From the NCBI GenBank assembly GCA_902500785.1, contig CABVRW010000022.1, positions 1 through 56,372 of the forward strand: a stretch of 56,372 nt of DNA, written 5' to 3'. The notes below the pieces were generated by a model. It made no database searches, was not told where the DNA came from, and saw only the letters and a program-made list of their open reading frames with translations. Shown in pieces: positions 9,138-17,774 of the stretch. How positions within the stretch are numbered: the stretch's first letter is position 1; each line of letters opens with the position of its first letter. A program made the translations under genes and the position numbers. Source of the stretch: an uncultured Nitrospira sp. GTDB lineage: Bacteria; Nitrospirota; Nitrospiria; Nitrospirales; Nitrospiraceae.

Positions 9138-10250
9138 GTGCTCGCCCTCAACCATTCCGATCTGACGCTCCGCGTGGGCAGCATCGCTGTGTTGTGTATC
9201 TATTCCGCCGTCGTCCTGCTCCTGGCGGGTATTCTCCTCCTTCGGTTCATCCGCCTCGCCAAGGAGCGACGGCGTCGAAACGTCACGGAGATCTGGCGGC
9301 CGTTACTCGCCCAATGTGTCGTCGAAGTTCCTGAGACGCTTCCCGCACTCAAGTCTCGCGACCATCTCGTCTTCCTGTATCTTTGGAACCATTGTTATGA
9401 GTCCGTCAGGGGGGACGCACGGACGCTGCTGAATGAGTTGGCGCGACGAACGAAGACCGACCAGTTCGCCAAAGAACTCCTGCGCAGCGGACGCCTCCGC
9501 CGGCAACTCTTGGCCATCGTCACATTGGGTCACCTTCAGGAACGGTCCGTATGGAACGAGCTCGAGGGCACGTTGCAGGCCGACAACGCCTTCCTGTCAT
9601 TGGTCGCGGCGAAAGCGCTGCTGAACATTGATGCCCAGGCGGCGATTCCGCTCCTCATCCCGGTGATCAGCCGCCGGAAGGACTGGTCTCCGCTCAAGGT
9701 CGTCGCCATGTTCGAGGCCGTGGGTGCGGACCTCGCGGCGGAAACGATCGCCAAGGCCGCCTGTCTGGCTGCGCCTGAAATCGGCGCCCGCCTGATCCGT
9801 CACCTGGCCGCCACCCAAAGTCAGTACGGGCTGCCTCCGCTCCGAGCGCTCCTTCGAGAGAATTCGCCCTCCGATGACGTCCTCGCAGCCTGTCTGTTTC
9901 TGTTCGGAGAGTGCAGTGACCCGAGAGATATGGCGACGGTTCGCGCGCACATGTCCCATCCAACCTGGTACGTCCGGCTTCAAGCCGCATCGGCACTGGG
10001 GAAGATGGGGGTCGAGGAAGACGAGGCGCTGCTGATCGGGTTGCTCGACGATGAGCACTGGTGGGTGCGTTATCGAGCCGCCGAGGCGTTATCGAACCTG
10101 CCGTGGATGACCGCCGACAAAATGACCCGGCTGTGCGGCGCGCTTTCGACGATCGAGGCACACGAACACATGCTGCCCTTCATGGCTCAATCGAACGTCC
10201 GAAAAGCCGATTCGCTTCCGACCGCTCCCCCCGAGCGAGATACCCTATAG
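9138..10250 (+). CDS. Membrane-anchored HEAT-repeat protein
   Basis: The 370-aa protein begins at a GTG, with GGAGAAG about 9 bp upstream, 23 bp after the receiver gene. One transmembrane helix (~12-34) is followed by a basic stop-transfer patch (KERRRR) and a cytosolic array of HEAT repeats, clearest at ~255-345 (VRLQAASALGKMG, WWVRYRAAEALSNL). HEAT arrays are protein-binding scaffolds with no enzymatic activity. Membrane HEAT proteins of this type occur beside GT2 polysaccharide synthases, so a role in assembling or regulating the nearby exopolysaccharide machine is plausible. It closes the signalling operon and is convergent with the deacetylase gene. Confidence 0.82.
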   Translation: MLALNHSDLTLRVGSIAVLCIYSAVVLLLAGILLLRFIRLAKERRRRNVTEIWRPLLAQCVVEVPETLPALKSRDHLVFLYLWNHCYESVRGDARTLLNELARRTKTDQFAKELLRSGRLRRQLLAIVTLGHLQERSVWNELEGTLQADNAFLSLVAAKALLNIDAQAAIPLLIPVISRRKDWSPLKVVAMFEAVGADLAAETIAKAACLAAPEIGARLIRHLAATQSQYGLPPLRALLRENSPSDDVLAACLFLFGECSDPRDMATVRAHMSHPTWYVRLQAASALGKMGVEEDEALLIGLLDDEHWWVRYRAAEALSNLPWMTADKMTRLCGALSTIEAHEHMLPFMAQSNVRKADSLPTAPPERDTL

Positions 10251-10296
10251 CCCGACCTGATTCTCGGCCTTCCAATCCCACAGGAACAGCACCGGT

Positions 10297-12261
10297 CTAT
10301 CTCCATGCCGGTGCGACGTGATTACGAGTGCGGGGCCCGGGCGATGGATGGGTGGCTGCCGACGATTTTGAGCGCGGCGTGAACCGGACGGCGTGCGTAC
10401 CCTGCAGTTCCGGGAACAGCACCACCGACCCCCGTTGCGCGATCCCCTTCGGTGATGGCGCGGATCCGGCGAGTGTCCATCCTTCAGGTACTTCAATCGT
10501 CAACCCGGCCACCGGTGTCGGAACGACCATCGTGACAGATATACTCGTCGGATCGCGCCTCACATCGAGCTCCACCTGATTGCGCGCCGCCCACCAGCGA
10601 CCGAATTCTCCCACCGAACCGAACCACGCATACGGACGCACGCCGTCCACAAACCCCTTCTCGAAGGCGAGCTTGTGATCGAGAATGTTCGGGTGGATGA
10701 GCACGACGACTGAACCGCCGTAGCGGCTGATCTTTCGCGCCACCTCAAGGGCCTGGGGGAGCCGGTCACCCATTTTCGGTAGCTCTTCGTCTTCGATCGT
10801 GACAGGGAATTCGAAGATCTCGACCTCACTCTGCGTCAATCGGTCGTAGGTCAGCTGGTAGGGCAAATGAGTGAGCGAGTTGTTCGCCGTGGCCGTCGAA
10901 CTGTATCGGAACCCCGTCGCCAGGAGCGCTTGCGGAAGACCGAACGGATTGGAGAGCTCGCCGGGCCGGAAGCAGACGATCGCCTGGCCGGAAAAGTGAT
11001 CGATCAAAAACTTGCTGACGCGCAACTCCCCCAGCACGCTTGCATTCAAAGCCGTCATGCGATCTTTGACGAAGGGAGCGTACGACGGATAGGCCTCCCG
11101 TCCAGTGCCCATGGGAAACTGATTGAAGACCTTCGAATGGGCGATCGTGTGACTACCCAACTCCATTCCGAGTTCGGCGAGTCGAGCCAGATACCGCACC
11201 CCTTCGTCGTTGAAAAAGATATCGTCGTTATAGTCGCGGATGTATTTGACCTGGATGAAATAGGTCCCGACCAATCCCTGACTCTTCTCATACTCCGCAT
11301 AGTCGACGGCGTTTTTGATCGACTCGGTGAAATCCACATCGTGCGTGAGCATCACGGAAAGCGACTTCCCGAACGGCACCGTCCCCAGGGTCACCGCCTC
11401 GACTTGCGTCGTCCGATAGATCGATTTGATCAGGCGCAGCCACACATCAAGCGTGGGGTCGAACTGGTTGTCGTAGGTCCGAACGAGTTCCTCTCCGCGA
11501 TTGTTGTATCCTTTCAGGAGCAGAAATCCGAGATCCAATCCGATGGCATAGGCCCGCCCATGCCCATAGAGCGCCTGAGTAATGGCGGCCGTCCCGTCGT
11601 CGAAGCGCGCCAGCGGAGTCGTGCTTTCGGTGTAGCCATAGGTCCCCATCACCTCCATCCCCTTCTCTCGAATGCCGATCCGCAATTGTCGTTCACTCGG
11701 ATCGGTCAAACTCGCCAGCAGGGGATCAGACACCGACAATTGCAGATCATATCGCTCGTGCGAGGCGACCGCGTCACGAAAACCAAAGACCTGATTCAAT
11801 CCGCCGCCCAACACTTGCACCCCGATGAGCGTGCCGCCCGACGTAGGAAAACTCGCCAACGCCTGGAGTTCTTCCGGGGACAACACTTTCCCGGATATCA
11901 TCGGATAAACCAGTACAACCTTGTGCGTCAGGGCTTCACGAACATCGCGGGTAATCCGAAACGGAATACCGATCGACTTCAGTCCATGCGCCAAGCCCAG
12001 CCAGGAGGAGTCCGGATCGGTCAGCAAAATGGCCAAACGACTCTTGGAACCCTGCCCATAGGTCGTCCAGGGCGTCTGCACCTGAGGCGGCACAACCGTC
12101 ACATGACGTGGTCCCGACACTCCGGGGAACCGATAGAAATCCTGTTCGGGGATGTCGGTCGGCTGGAGAGGCCTCTGCCCGAAGAGCATCCAGCCACCGA
12201 TCACAAGAGAGACAAAGAATATGGCAACGCCCGTCAGGCGGACGTATGTGGATCCATGCAT
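10297..12261 (-). CDS. Membrane-anchored polysaccharide deacetylase-like protein
   Basis: The 654-aa protein has one N-terminal helix (~9-28), so the bulk lies outside the cytoplasm. Residues ~70-290 form a Rossmann-like domain of the kind fused to deacetylases. From ~300 comes a NodB-type (CE4) domain: THDVD (306-310) provides the two Asp, HTIAH (371-375) the two metal-binding His, and RPGELSNP a later conserved strand. A beta-rich tail ends the protein. CE4 enzymes remove N-acetyl groups from GlcNAc-type polymers, as PgaB does for poly-GlcNAc. It starts 4 bp after the TPR/porin gene and is the last gene of the minus-strand operon. Enzymatic activity is inferred from the metal ligands. Confidence 0.85.
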   Translation of the reverse strand: MHGSTYVRLTGVAIFFVSLVIGGWMLFGQRPLQPTDIPEQDFYRFPGVSGPRHVTVVPPQVQTPWTTYGQGSKSRLAILLTDPDSSWLGLAHGLKSIGIPFRITRDVREALTHKVVLVYPMISGKVLSPEELQALASFPTSGGTLIGVQVLGGGLNQVFGFRDAVASHERYDLQLSVSDPLLASLTDPSERQLRIGIREKGMEVMGTYGYTESTTPLARFDDGTAAITQALYGHGRAYAIGLDLGFLLLKGYNNRGEELVRTYDNQFDPTLDVWLRLIKSIYRTTQVEAVTLGTVPFGKSLSVMLTHDVDFTESIKNAVDYAEYEKSQGLVGTYFIQVKYIRDYNDDIFFNDEGVRYLARLAELGMELGSHTIAHSKVFNQFPMGTGREAYPSYAPFVKDRMTALNASVLGELRVSKFLIDHFSGQAIVCFRPGELSNPFGLPQALLATGFRYSSTATANNSLTHLPYQLTYDRLTQSEVEIFEFPVTIEDEELPKMGDRLPQALEVARKISRYGGSVVVLIHPNILDHKLAFEKGFVDGVRPYAWFGSVGEFGRWWAARNQVELDVRRDPTSISVTMVVPTPVAGLTIEVPEGWTLAGSAPSPKGIAQRGSVVLFPELQGTHAVRFTPRSKSSAATHPSPGPRTRNHVAPAWR

Positions 12262-12265
12262 GCGG

Positions 12266-14647
12266 TTACCAGTGATAGATCAAATTAAAACTACCCCCCC
12301 GACGGACGTAGAGAAATCCGCGGTCCTCATAGTAGCCCGATACTTCGGCCGAAAATCGTTCGTTGATTGGAAAGGTCACGCCGCCCTGAATGGTGCGGCT
12401 GCCCACCCGGGTAAAGTCCTGAGCCGCCACGATGCGTTCACCCGAGGTGCCGAACGAACCGGAGGCGAAGAACTGCAACCGATCCGTCGGTCGCCAGGTC
12501 AGTTGCGACGCGAGCGTCACAGCCCCCGTGTTCGGGATGAAATAGATCTTCTCGGTCAACCACAGATTGAACGGCAGAAAAATTGTCAATCCCGGCATCA
12601 ACAAATCAATATCGTCCTGCTTGTAATTCAGGCGCCGATAGCCGAACGACACTTCGAACGGGGCCAATGACGCGTGTAGGCCTCCCAGCCCTTGCGCCAC
12701 CTCGCCGACCACCGAGTAGTTAGGGGAGAAATTGGGGTTGATCGTCCCTTGTGCCGCCACATAGCCCCAGGCCCGTTGCCAGAGCGGACTGTACAGCTCG
12801 GCCGAGAAGGGCGTGTCGTGAAAGCCGAACCGACTGATCGGCTCGACCCGCATCACGAAGGTTTGGTTGCCGAAGGGCTTGGCAATCTCAAACAGCAGAT
12901 CGCGCTCATCGGGTTGATTCTTGGTGTAGGAATAGTGCCCATACCCGATCTTGGCATAGTCGCGGTAGGGAATGCGTAGGCCGGTCAAGCCTTGTCCCAC
13001 CGCTGCCCGTGGCGACACCAGCAATTCAGATTGCACGGCGCGAAGTTGCTGTTCAATGGCGGGGTCGTGTGTCTCGGCGAGCAGGGCTTCATACCGCTGC
13101 AGGGCTTCCTGCCGGTTTCCCCGCCAATGCGCCACTTCGGCGAGCCCGCGCCGCGCCTCGATCTGCGTGGGATCCGCCTCCAGGACTTGCGCATAGAGGC
13201 GATGGGCCGCATCAAACTCTTTCTGCCAGGACAGGACCTGCGCGAGCGCCACGCGGATCTCCTGATCCTCAGGATGGCGCGTCAACACGTCTCGATACAG
13301 CGTGGCCGCCTCGGCGTGGGCGCCTTGCCAAGAGAGCACTCGCGCCAAGGCGCTACGAACTTCATCGTTGCCGGGATGTTGCTGCAGCACTTCGCGGTAG
13401 ACCGCTTCCGCTTCGCGATACTGTTTCCCTACTTCGAACGTGGTGGCGCGCTTCATGGCGAGCGTGAGGCTTCGCGTCTCCGCGTCCTGCGTGGAAGCGG
13501 ACGGATCAGGCGCGGCGGCACGAGGCGGTTGCGAATCGGCCAGCAGTTCAGACTTGACAGCGTTCAACTGTGCTTCGATTTCGGGGTCGTGTGTCTCGGC
13601 GAGCAGAGCTTCATACCGCTGCAGGGCTTCCTGCCGGTTTCCCCGCCAATGCGCCACTTCGGCGAGCCCGCGCCGCGCCTCGATCTGCGTGGGATCCGCC
13701 TCCAGGACTTGCGCATAGAGGCGATGGGCCGCATCAAACTCTTTCTGCCAGGACAGGACCTGCGCGAGCGCCACGCGGATCTCCTGATCCTCAGGATGGC
13801 GCGTCAACACGTCTCGATACAGCGTGGCCGCCTCGGCGTGGGCGCCTTGCCAAGACAGAATCCTCGCCAGAGCGCCGCGTAGTTCGTCATTCTCGGGAAA
13901 CTGCTCCAGCCCCTCTCGGTATACAGACACCGCTTCAACAGGCTGACGCATGAGCTCCAATCGGCGGCCCCGTTCCATTGCCGATCTCCCATCGGTCTGC
14001 ACGGGGTCAAGCGTTCGAGCAGACGATGGATCGGGTGGCACCGCACCGGACATTCCGGTGCTCGAAGAGGCAGCCTCGGACTTCAGGGCCTGAAGACGCG
14101 CCGCGAGCTCCGCATCGCCGGTAGCAGTCACAACTGACTCATAATACGGAATCGCCTGTTCCCGATGGCCGCTCCACAAGAAAATATCGCCGATTCCGGT
14201 CAGGGCCTCGGCGTGATTCGGCTCGTCGCGAAGAATGAGGTCATACTCTTTTCGCGCCTCATCGAACTGTTTTTGCCAAGAAAGCACTCGGGCGAGACCC
14301 ACACGCGTATCGTGGTCGAGGGGATGGCGGGTCAATACGTCACGGAAGAGGGCAATGGCGTCGTCCCACCGCCCCTGCCAAGAGAGCAACTTGGCCGTGG
14401 TCGCGCGGACTTCGTCATTGTTCGGCCGTACCGCCAGGTATTGCCGATAGGCGGCGATGGCCTCCTCATACTGCTTCTCTTCCTCCAGGGCCTTCGCTCG
14501 TTCCAGCACATGGCGCGGAGAAGGCTCCTCGGCTTTTGCAGGGATCGTCGCAACGGACGCACAGAGCCAGATGATGGTGAGCAGAGCTCCCAGGAGGAGG
14601 CCCACAACGGGTCCGTGCCGACTACTCCGCATGATGAGATCGTTCAT
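12266..14647 (-). CDS. TPR protein with C-terminal outer-membrane barrel, polysaccharide exporter (PgaA/YaiO-like)
   Basis: I chose the Met at 14647 (793 aa) because AGGA lies upstream and a signal sequence follows (hydrophobic ~15-34, cleavage near AKAEE). The longer frame to 14707 would overlap the upstream gene. Residues ~40-540 are tetratricopeptide modules with a repeated LSWQ..F..A motif. Residues ~555-793 are a beta-rich domain ending in W, as expected for a YaiO-type outer-membrane barrel. The layout equals PgaA/PelB-style exporters: a periplasmic TPR arm guides polymer to a barrel. Two 91-residue blocks (about 265-355 and 439-529) are nearly the same in DNA. The gene is second of three, 34 bp after the glycosidase-like gene. 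Confidence 0.88.
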   Translation of the reverse strand: MNDLIMRSSRHGPVVGLLLGALLTIIWLCASVATIPAKAEEPSPRHVLERAKALEEEKQYEEAIAAYRQYLAVRPNNDEVRATTAKLLSWQGRWDDAIALFRDVLTRHPLDHDTRVGLARVLSWQKQFDEARKEYDLILRDEPNHAEALTGIGDIFLWSGHREQAIPYYESVVTATGDAELAARLQALKSEAASSSTGMSGAVPPDPSSARTLDPVQTDGRSAMERGRRLELMRQPVEAVSVYREGLEQFPENDELRGALARILSWQGAHAEAATLYRDVLTRHPEDQEIRVALAQVLSWQKEFDAAHRLYAQVLEADPTQIEARRGLAEVAHWRGNRQEALQRYEALLAETHDPEIEAQLNAVKSELLADSQPPRAAAPDPSASTQDAETRSLTLAMKRATTFEVGKQYREAEAVYREVLQQHPGNDEVRSALARVLSWQGAHAEAATLYRDVLTRHPEDQEIRVALAQVLSWQKEFDAAHRLYAQVLEADPTQIEARRGLAEVAHWRGNRQEALQRYEALLAETHDPAIEQQLRAVQSELLVSPRAAVGQGLTGLRIPYRDYAKIGYGHYSYTKNQPDERDLLFEIAKPFGNQTFVMRVEPISRFGFHDTPFSAELYSPLWQRAWGYVAAQGTINPNFSPNYSVVGEVAQGLGGLHASLAPFEVSFGYRRLNYKQDDIDLLMPGLTIFLPFNLWLTEKIYFIPNTGAVTLASQLTWRPTDRLQFFASGSFGTSGERIVAAQDFTRVGSRTIQGGVTFPINERFSAEVSGYYEDRGFLYVRRGGSFNLIYHW
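13061..13333 (-). repeat. In-frame direct repeat, copy A (273 bp)
   Basis: Direct comparison with 13583-13855 shows one mismatch by eye over 273 bp (position ~13085, G versus A). The spacing is 522 bp, equal to 174 codons, so both copies are in the same frame of the TPR exporter gene. Flanking TPR sequence diverges sharply at both ends. Confidence 0.92.
13583..13855 (-). repeat. In-frame direct repeat, copy B (273 bp)
   Basis: This is the partner of 13061-13333. It encodes TPR residues ~265-355 of the exporter, while copy A encodes ~439-529. Near-identity at third codon positions means recent duplication or ongoing gene conversion, not protein-level selection. Confidence 0.92.
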
Positions 14648-14681
14648 CCGTGACGACCGTCCTGACCTGTACTCGCGCACC

Positions 14682-16358
14682 CTACTGAGCGAGGGCTCGG
14701 AATCCATCGAGATCGTGAATAATCACCCCTGCAAAACTGTGCTGCTGGGTGGTGTCCAGCATTCTCTTGACGGCCATGGACACTTCGGTCTTCGAACGTC
14801 CGGCAAACGTGAGACTCTCCGGCCTGACGGTAAATCGATGATGGATGCGAAACCACTCCTGAGGTGATGCGGCCTGCGTCTCAGGAATCGGCGTCCATTG
14901 AAGGAGACGGCGATCGTAGTTCAATAGCGCGTCGGCCGGGCCGGGACGCGTAGACCGGCGCAACACCACATGTTGCTCCACCGCCAACGCCGTCGTTTCG
15001 ACCGCCAACCACACCGGCGTTCCGATCACCTCGCCGTACCGAAGGATGTCTTCAGCAATGTCCTGCACCTCGTCGAGATCGGTGCGATAACTCATCACCG
15101 CTACCTCATCGGCCAGGTCCATGACGGCATAGGCCAAGGGTCGGCCGCCGATCGTCGGACTGGTCAACCAAAAGGGCATCACCATCGACAGCCTGGTTCG
15201 GCCACCGATCGCACTCTTCAGCGTCTCGATGGTCTCGACATAGCGACGAAGTTGCGCTTCATCTCCAAGGAACCCCGGCAGGAGATAGGGCTCGATATCG
15301 AGCTGGACGCCGGACAACAGGCCGGGCTCCACAAGCTGAAGCAGCCTCAATATCTTATCGGCCAGAATGTGAGGTTCCTGAATGGCTTCGGGATACCCGT
15401 CCAAAGCTAGGGCCTCGATCCCGCTGCTCTGCACCGTCGTCAAGAGCCGCGCGTAGGCGCGCCAGAGAGCCTCGTCATCGGATTGAGACGGCATCTGGAT
15501 CAGGACCCTCGAACAACCCTGTGTCCGGCAGGTCGCCAACATCGTCTCCGGGTTCTCCACGGCCGCACGATAGTTCCATACCCAGAAACCGATTCCGCCT
15601 TGAGGCCTGCCCCCCGACGGCTCACGGACCAGCTCGATCCGGTCGAAGCTGATCTGCGCATGTTCGGTCTCCGCGGAAACCACCAGCGCCGTCACATACC
15701 GGAGGTCCAAGCGGCGACCAATCTCCTTCAGAGGCACCGTGATGTCGAATGGACCGGTCACCGTCGCCAACGGCACATTGTCTTCCCGCCGATAACCGGC
15801 CAGATCGTCCAGCGCCACCCCCACCTGTCCATCTGCTCGACCACGCAACCGCAACCGCTTGTAGGACATGAGATCCATCGGCAATCCAGCCTGGCGCAGG
15901 GTGATGCGTTGTCCACAGCGCCGCTTCCCCTCGGCGGTCCACTGCAGATCAATGCCCTGATCGCTCTTCGTCGCCTGCCCTTCGCAGGGGCCGAACGGCC
16001 GGGCCTCCCCGAGCGCTGAAGACAGTTCAAGAATGGGCACAAACGGTCGATAAGGAAGAGGGGGAACAGTCTGCGGAGGGCCGCTGAAGGTCACGGTCGG
16101 AGTGGTGCGCTCGCCGACATAGGTAAGTTCGATCTCATAGACCGTGGAAGGAATGGGCCCAGACAGGGGAATATCACCGGCTCGTGAGAGAGGAAGCATG
16201 GCACTCAGTCCACACAGAGTCAGCAGCCAGGTCACCGCCAGAACACCCGGACGCCGGGATCCGTCACGCGCGACCCTCGTCGACAGCCCAGGGATTCTGT
16301 TCGGGCAGACACCGTTGCCGGCGGAGACGCGCTGATCGATGTGGTTAGAGACACTCAT
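14682..16358 (-). CDS. Exported glycosidase-like (TIM-barrel) protein of the polysaccharide cluster
   Basis: The 558-aa protein has an unusually long N-terminus, then a hydrophobic export signal (~40-59, cleavage near SRAGD). Residues ~75-270 form a beta-sandwich-like region resembling carbohydrate-binding folds. The second half shows the strand pattern of a glycosidase barrel: GFWVWNYR, RVLIQMP, EALALDG, GVQLDIEPYL, LSMVMPFWL, EVAVMSY, VWLAVET, GVIIHDLDG. Asp and Glu in LDIEPY lie where GH18-like enzymes hold their acids. The substrate is probably the cluster's polymer. It is first in the minus-strand operon. The start has no clear ribosome site and overlaps the divergent synthase gene by 20 bp, so it may be mis-set. 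Confidence 0.72.
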   Translation of the reverse strand: MSVSNHIDQRVSAGNGVCPNRIPGLSTRVARDGSRRPGVLAVTWLLTLCGLSAMLPLSRAGDIPLSGPIPSTVYEIELTYVGERTTPTVTFSGPPQTVPPLPYRPFVPILELSSALGEARPFGPCEGQATKSDQGIDLQWTAEGKRRCGQRITLRQAGLPMDLMSYKRLRLRGRADGQVGVALDDLAGYRREDNVPLATVTGPFDITVPLKEIGRRLDLRYVTALVVSAETEHAQISFDRIELVREPSGGRPQGGIGFWVWNYRAAVENPETMLATCRTQGCSRVLIQMPSQSDDEALWRAYARLLTTVQSSGIEALALDGYPEAIQEPHILADKILRLLQLVEPGLLSGVQLDIEPYLLPGFLGDEAQLRRYVETIETLKSAIGGRTRLSMVMPFWLTSPTIGGRPLAYAVMDLADEVAVMSYRTDLDEVQDIAEDILRYGEVIGTPVWLAVETTALAVEQHVVLRRSTRPGPADALLNYDRRLLQWTPIPETQAASPQEWFRIHHRFTVRPESLTFAGRSKTEVSMAVKRMLDTTQQHSFAGVIIHDLDGFRALAQ

Positions 16359-17745
16359 TTCAATTTCTGAATGGCTGTTCCTGCTCTACCTTCTCGGCCT
16401 GACCGCCGGATACTTGATGCTGGACGTCATCGCCATTTTCCACCTGCGGCAATACCTGCAGGAGCGTGTGCTCGAAAGCCTGCCGCACAGCTATACGGGC
16501 TTCGAACCGCAAATCAGTATCCTGGTCCCGGCCTATAACGAAGCGACGACGATCGCCAGCTCCATTCGCTCCCTGCTGCAACTCAGCTACTCCGAATACG
16601 AAATCGTCGTAGTGAACGACGGCTCGAAGGACGCCACCATCGATGTCCTTCGGTCGGAATTCAACCTCTTTCCCTTTCCGGAGGCCTACAATACGCAGCT
16701 CCCGACGGCGGAAATCCGGGCGATCTACCATTCCTCCCTTCACGCCAACCTGCGCGTGATCGACAAGGAAAACGGCGGGAAAGCCGACTCCCTGAACGCC
16801 GGGATCAACCTGTCTCTCTATCCCCTGTTCTGCTGTATCGATGCGGATTCGATTCTCCAGCCGGATAGTCTGCGGCGGGCGGTCCAGCCCTTTCTGGACG
16901 ACCATCGCACCGTGGCCAGCGGAGGGACCGTCCGCATTGCCAACGGCTGCCGCGTGGAGAACGGATTTCTGACGAAGATCGGATTGCCCACGAATCTTCT
17001 GGCGCTGTTCCAAATCGTCGAATACCTCCGCGCGTTTCTCTTCGGACGCTTGGGCTGGTCGCCGATGAACGCCATGCTGATTATCTCCGGCGCGTTCGGC
17101 ATCTTCCGCAAAGAAGCCGTGGTCACCGTGGGCGGATATCGATCGGATACGATCGGCGAAGACATGGAGTTGGTCGTCCGCCTGCATCGCCACCTGCGCC
17201 TGAGCGAGAAACCGTACCGCATCACGTTCGTGCCCGACTCCGTCTGTTGGACCGAAGCCCCGGAGGATCTGCGCACGCTGAAAAATCAACGCATTCGCTG
17301 GCAGCGCGGACTGTGCGAGAGTCTGACGAAGAACCTCGATCTTCTCTGGCACCCCAAGGGCGGCACGATCGGATGGCTGGCATTTCCATTTATGGCCATC
17401 TTCGAATGGATCGGACCGGCGATCGAGGTGTTCGGGTACTGTTTTTTGACGCTCGGATTTATACTGGGATTTGTCTCGGTGCAGGCTTGGCTGATCCTGT
17501 TGATCGCCGCCATCGGGCTCGGGGTACTGCTTTCGGTGAGCGCCCTGCTGCTGGAGGAAATGTCATTTCACGTGTATCCCGATCAACGCGACGTGTTCAA
17601 ACTGCTCCTGGCCGCCATCCTGGAGAATTTCGGCTTCCGCCAACTGAATTCTGTGTGGAAATTGATCGGCCTGTATCGCTGGGTGGTCGGAAAGAAAGCC
17701 ACATGGGGAACGATGACGAGAACCGCGTCTTGGCAGACACGATAA
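16339..17745 (+). CDS. Membrane family-2 glycosyltransferase (processive polysaccharide synthase, PgaC-like)
   Basis: The 468-aa protein has a transmembrane helix at ~10-34, a cytosolic GT-A domain and about four further helices from ~345. The catalytic elements of processive GT2 synthases are all present: Asp94 in VVNDGSKD, NGGKADSLNAG (145-155), CIDAD (166-170), GED (273-275, the catalytic base region) and QRIRW (317-321), the QxxRW motif that holds the growing chain. It should polymerise a nucleotide sugar and push the chain across the inner membrane; UDP-GlcNAc is the best guess by similarity to PgaC/IcaA. It is divergent from the export and modification genes. GGAG at 16321-16326 supports the start. 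Confidence 0.9.
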   Translation: MWLETLISISEWLFLLYLLGLTAGYLMLDVIAIFHLRQYLQERVLESLPHSYTGFEPQISILVPAYNEATTIASSIRSLLQLSYSEYEIVVVNDGSKDATIDVLRSEFNLFPFPEAYNTQLPTAEIRAIYHSSLHANLRVIDKENGGKADSLNAGINLSLYPLFCCIDADSILQPDSLRRAVQPFLDDHRTVASGGTVRIANGCRVENGFLTKIGLPTNLLALFQIVEYLRAFLFGRLGWSPMNAMLIISGAFGIFRKEAVVTVGGYRSDTIGEDMELVVRLHRHLRLSEKPYRITFVPDSVCWTEAPEDLRTLKNQRIRWQRGLCESLTKNLDLLWHPKGGTIGWLAFPFMAIFEWIGPAIEVFGYCFLTLGFILGFVSVQAWLILLIAAIGLGVLLSVSALLLEEMSFHVYPDQRDVFKLLLAAILENFGFRQLNSVWKLIGLYRWVVGKKATWGTMTRTASWQTR

Positions 17746-17774
17746 CCGTCGCCGGTGAGAATGTCCCGGCGATG

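Noticed and set aside
10867-12288. Long plus-strand open frame of 473 codons opposite the deacetylase gene
   Set aside because: It mirrors the GC-rich codon pattern of the minus-strand gene, has no ribosome site or domain, and is an antisense shadow.
12992-13882. Plus-strand frame of 296 codons with an internal repeat
   Set aside because: It is the antisense of the duplicated TPR region, so its apparent repeat structure comes from the minus-strand gene.
16360-17352. Minus-strand frame of 330 codons opposite the GT2 synthase
   Set aside because: Antisense shadow. All catalytic motifs are on the plus strand.
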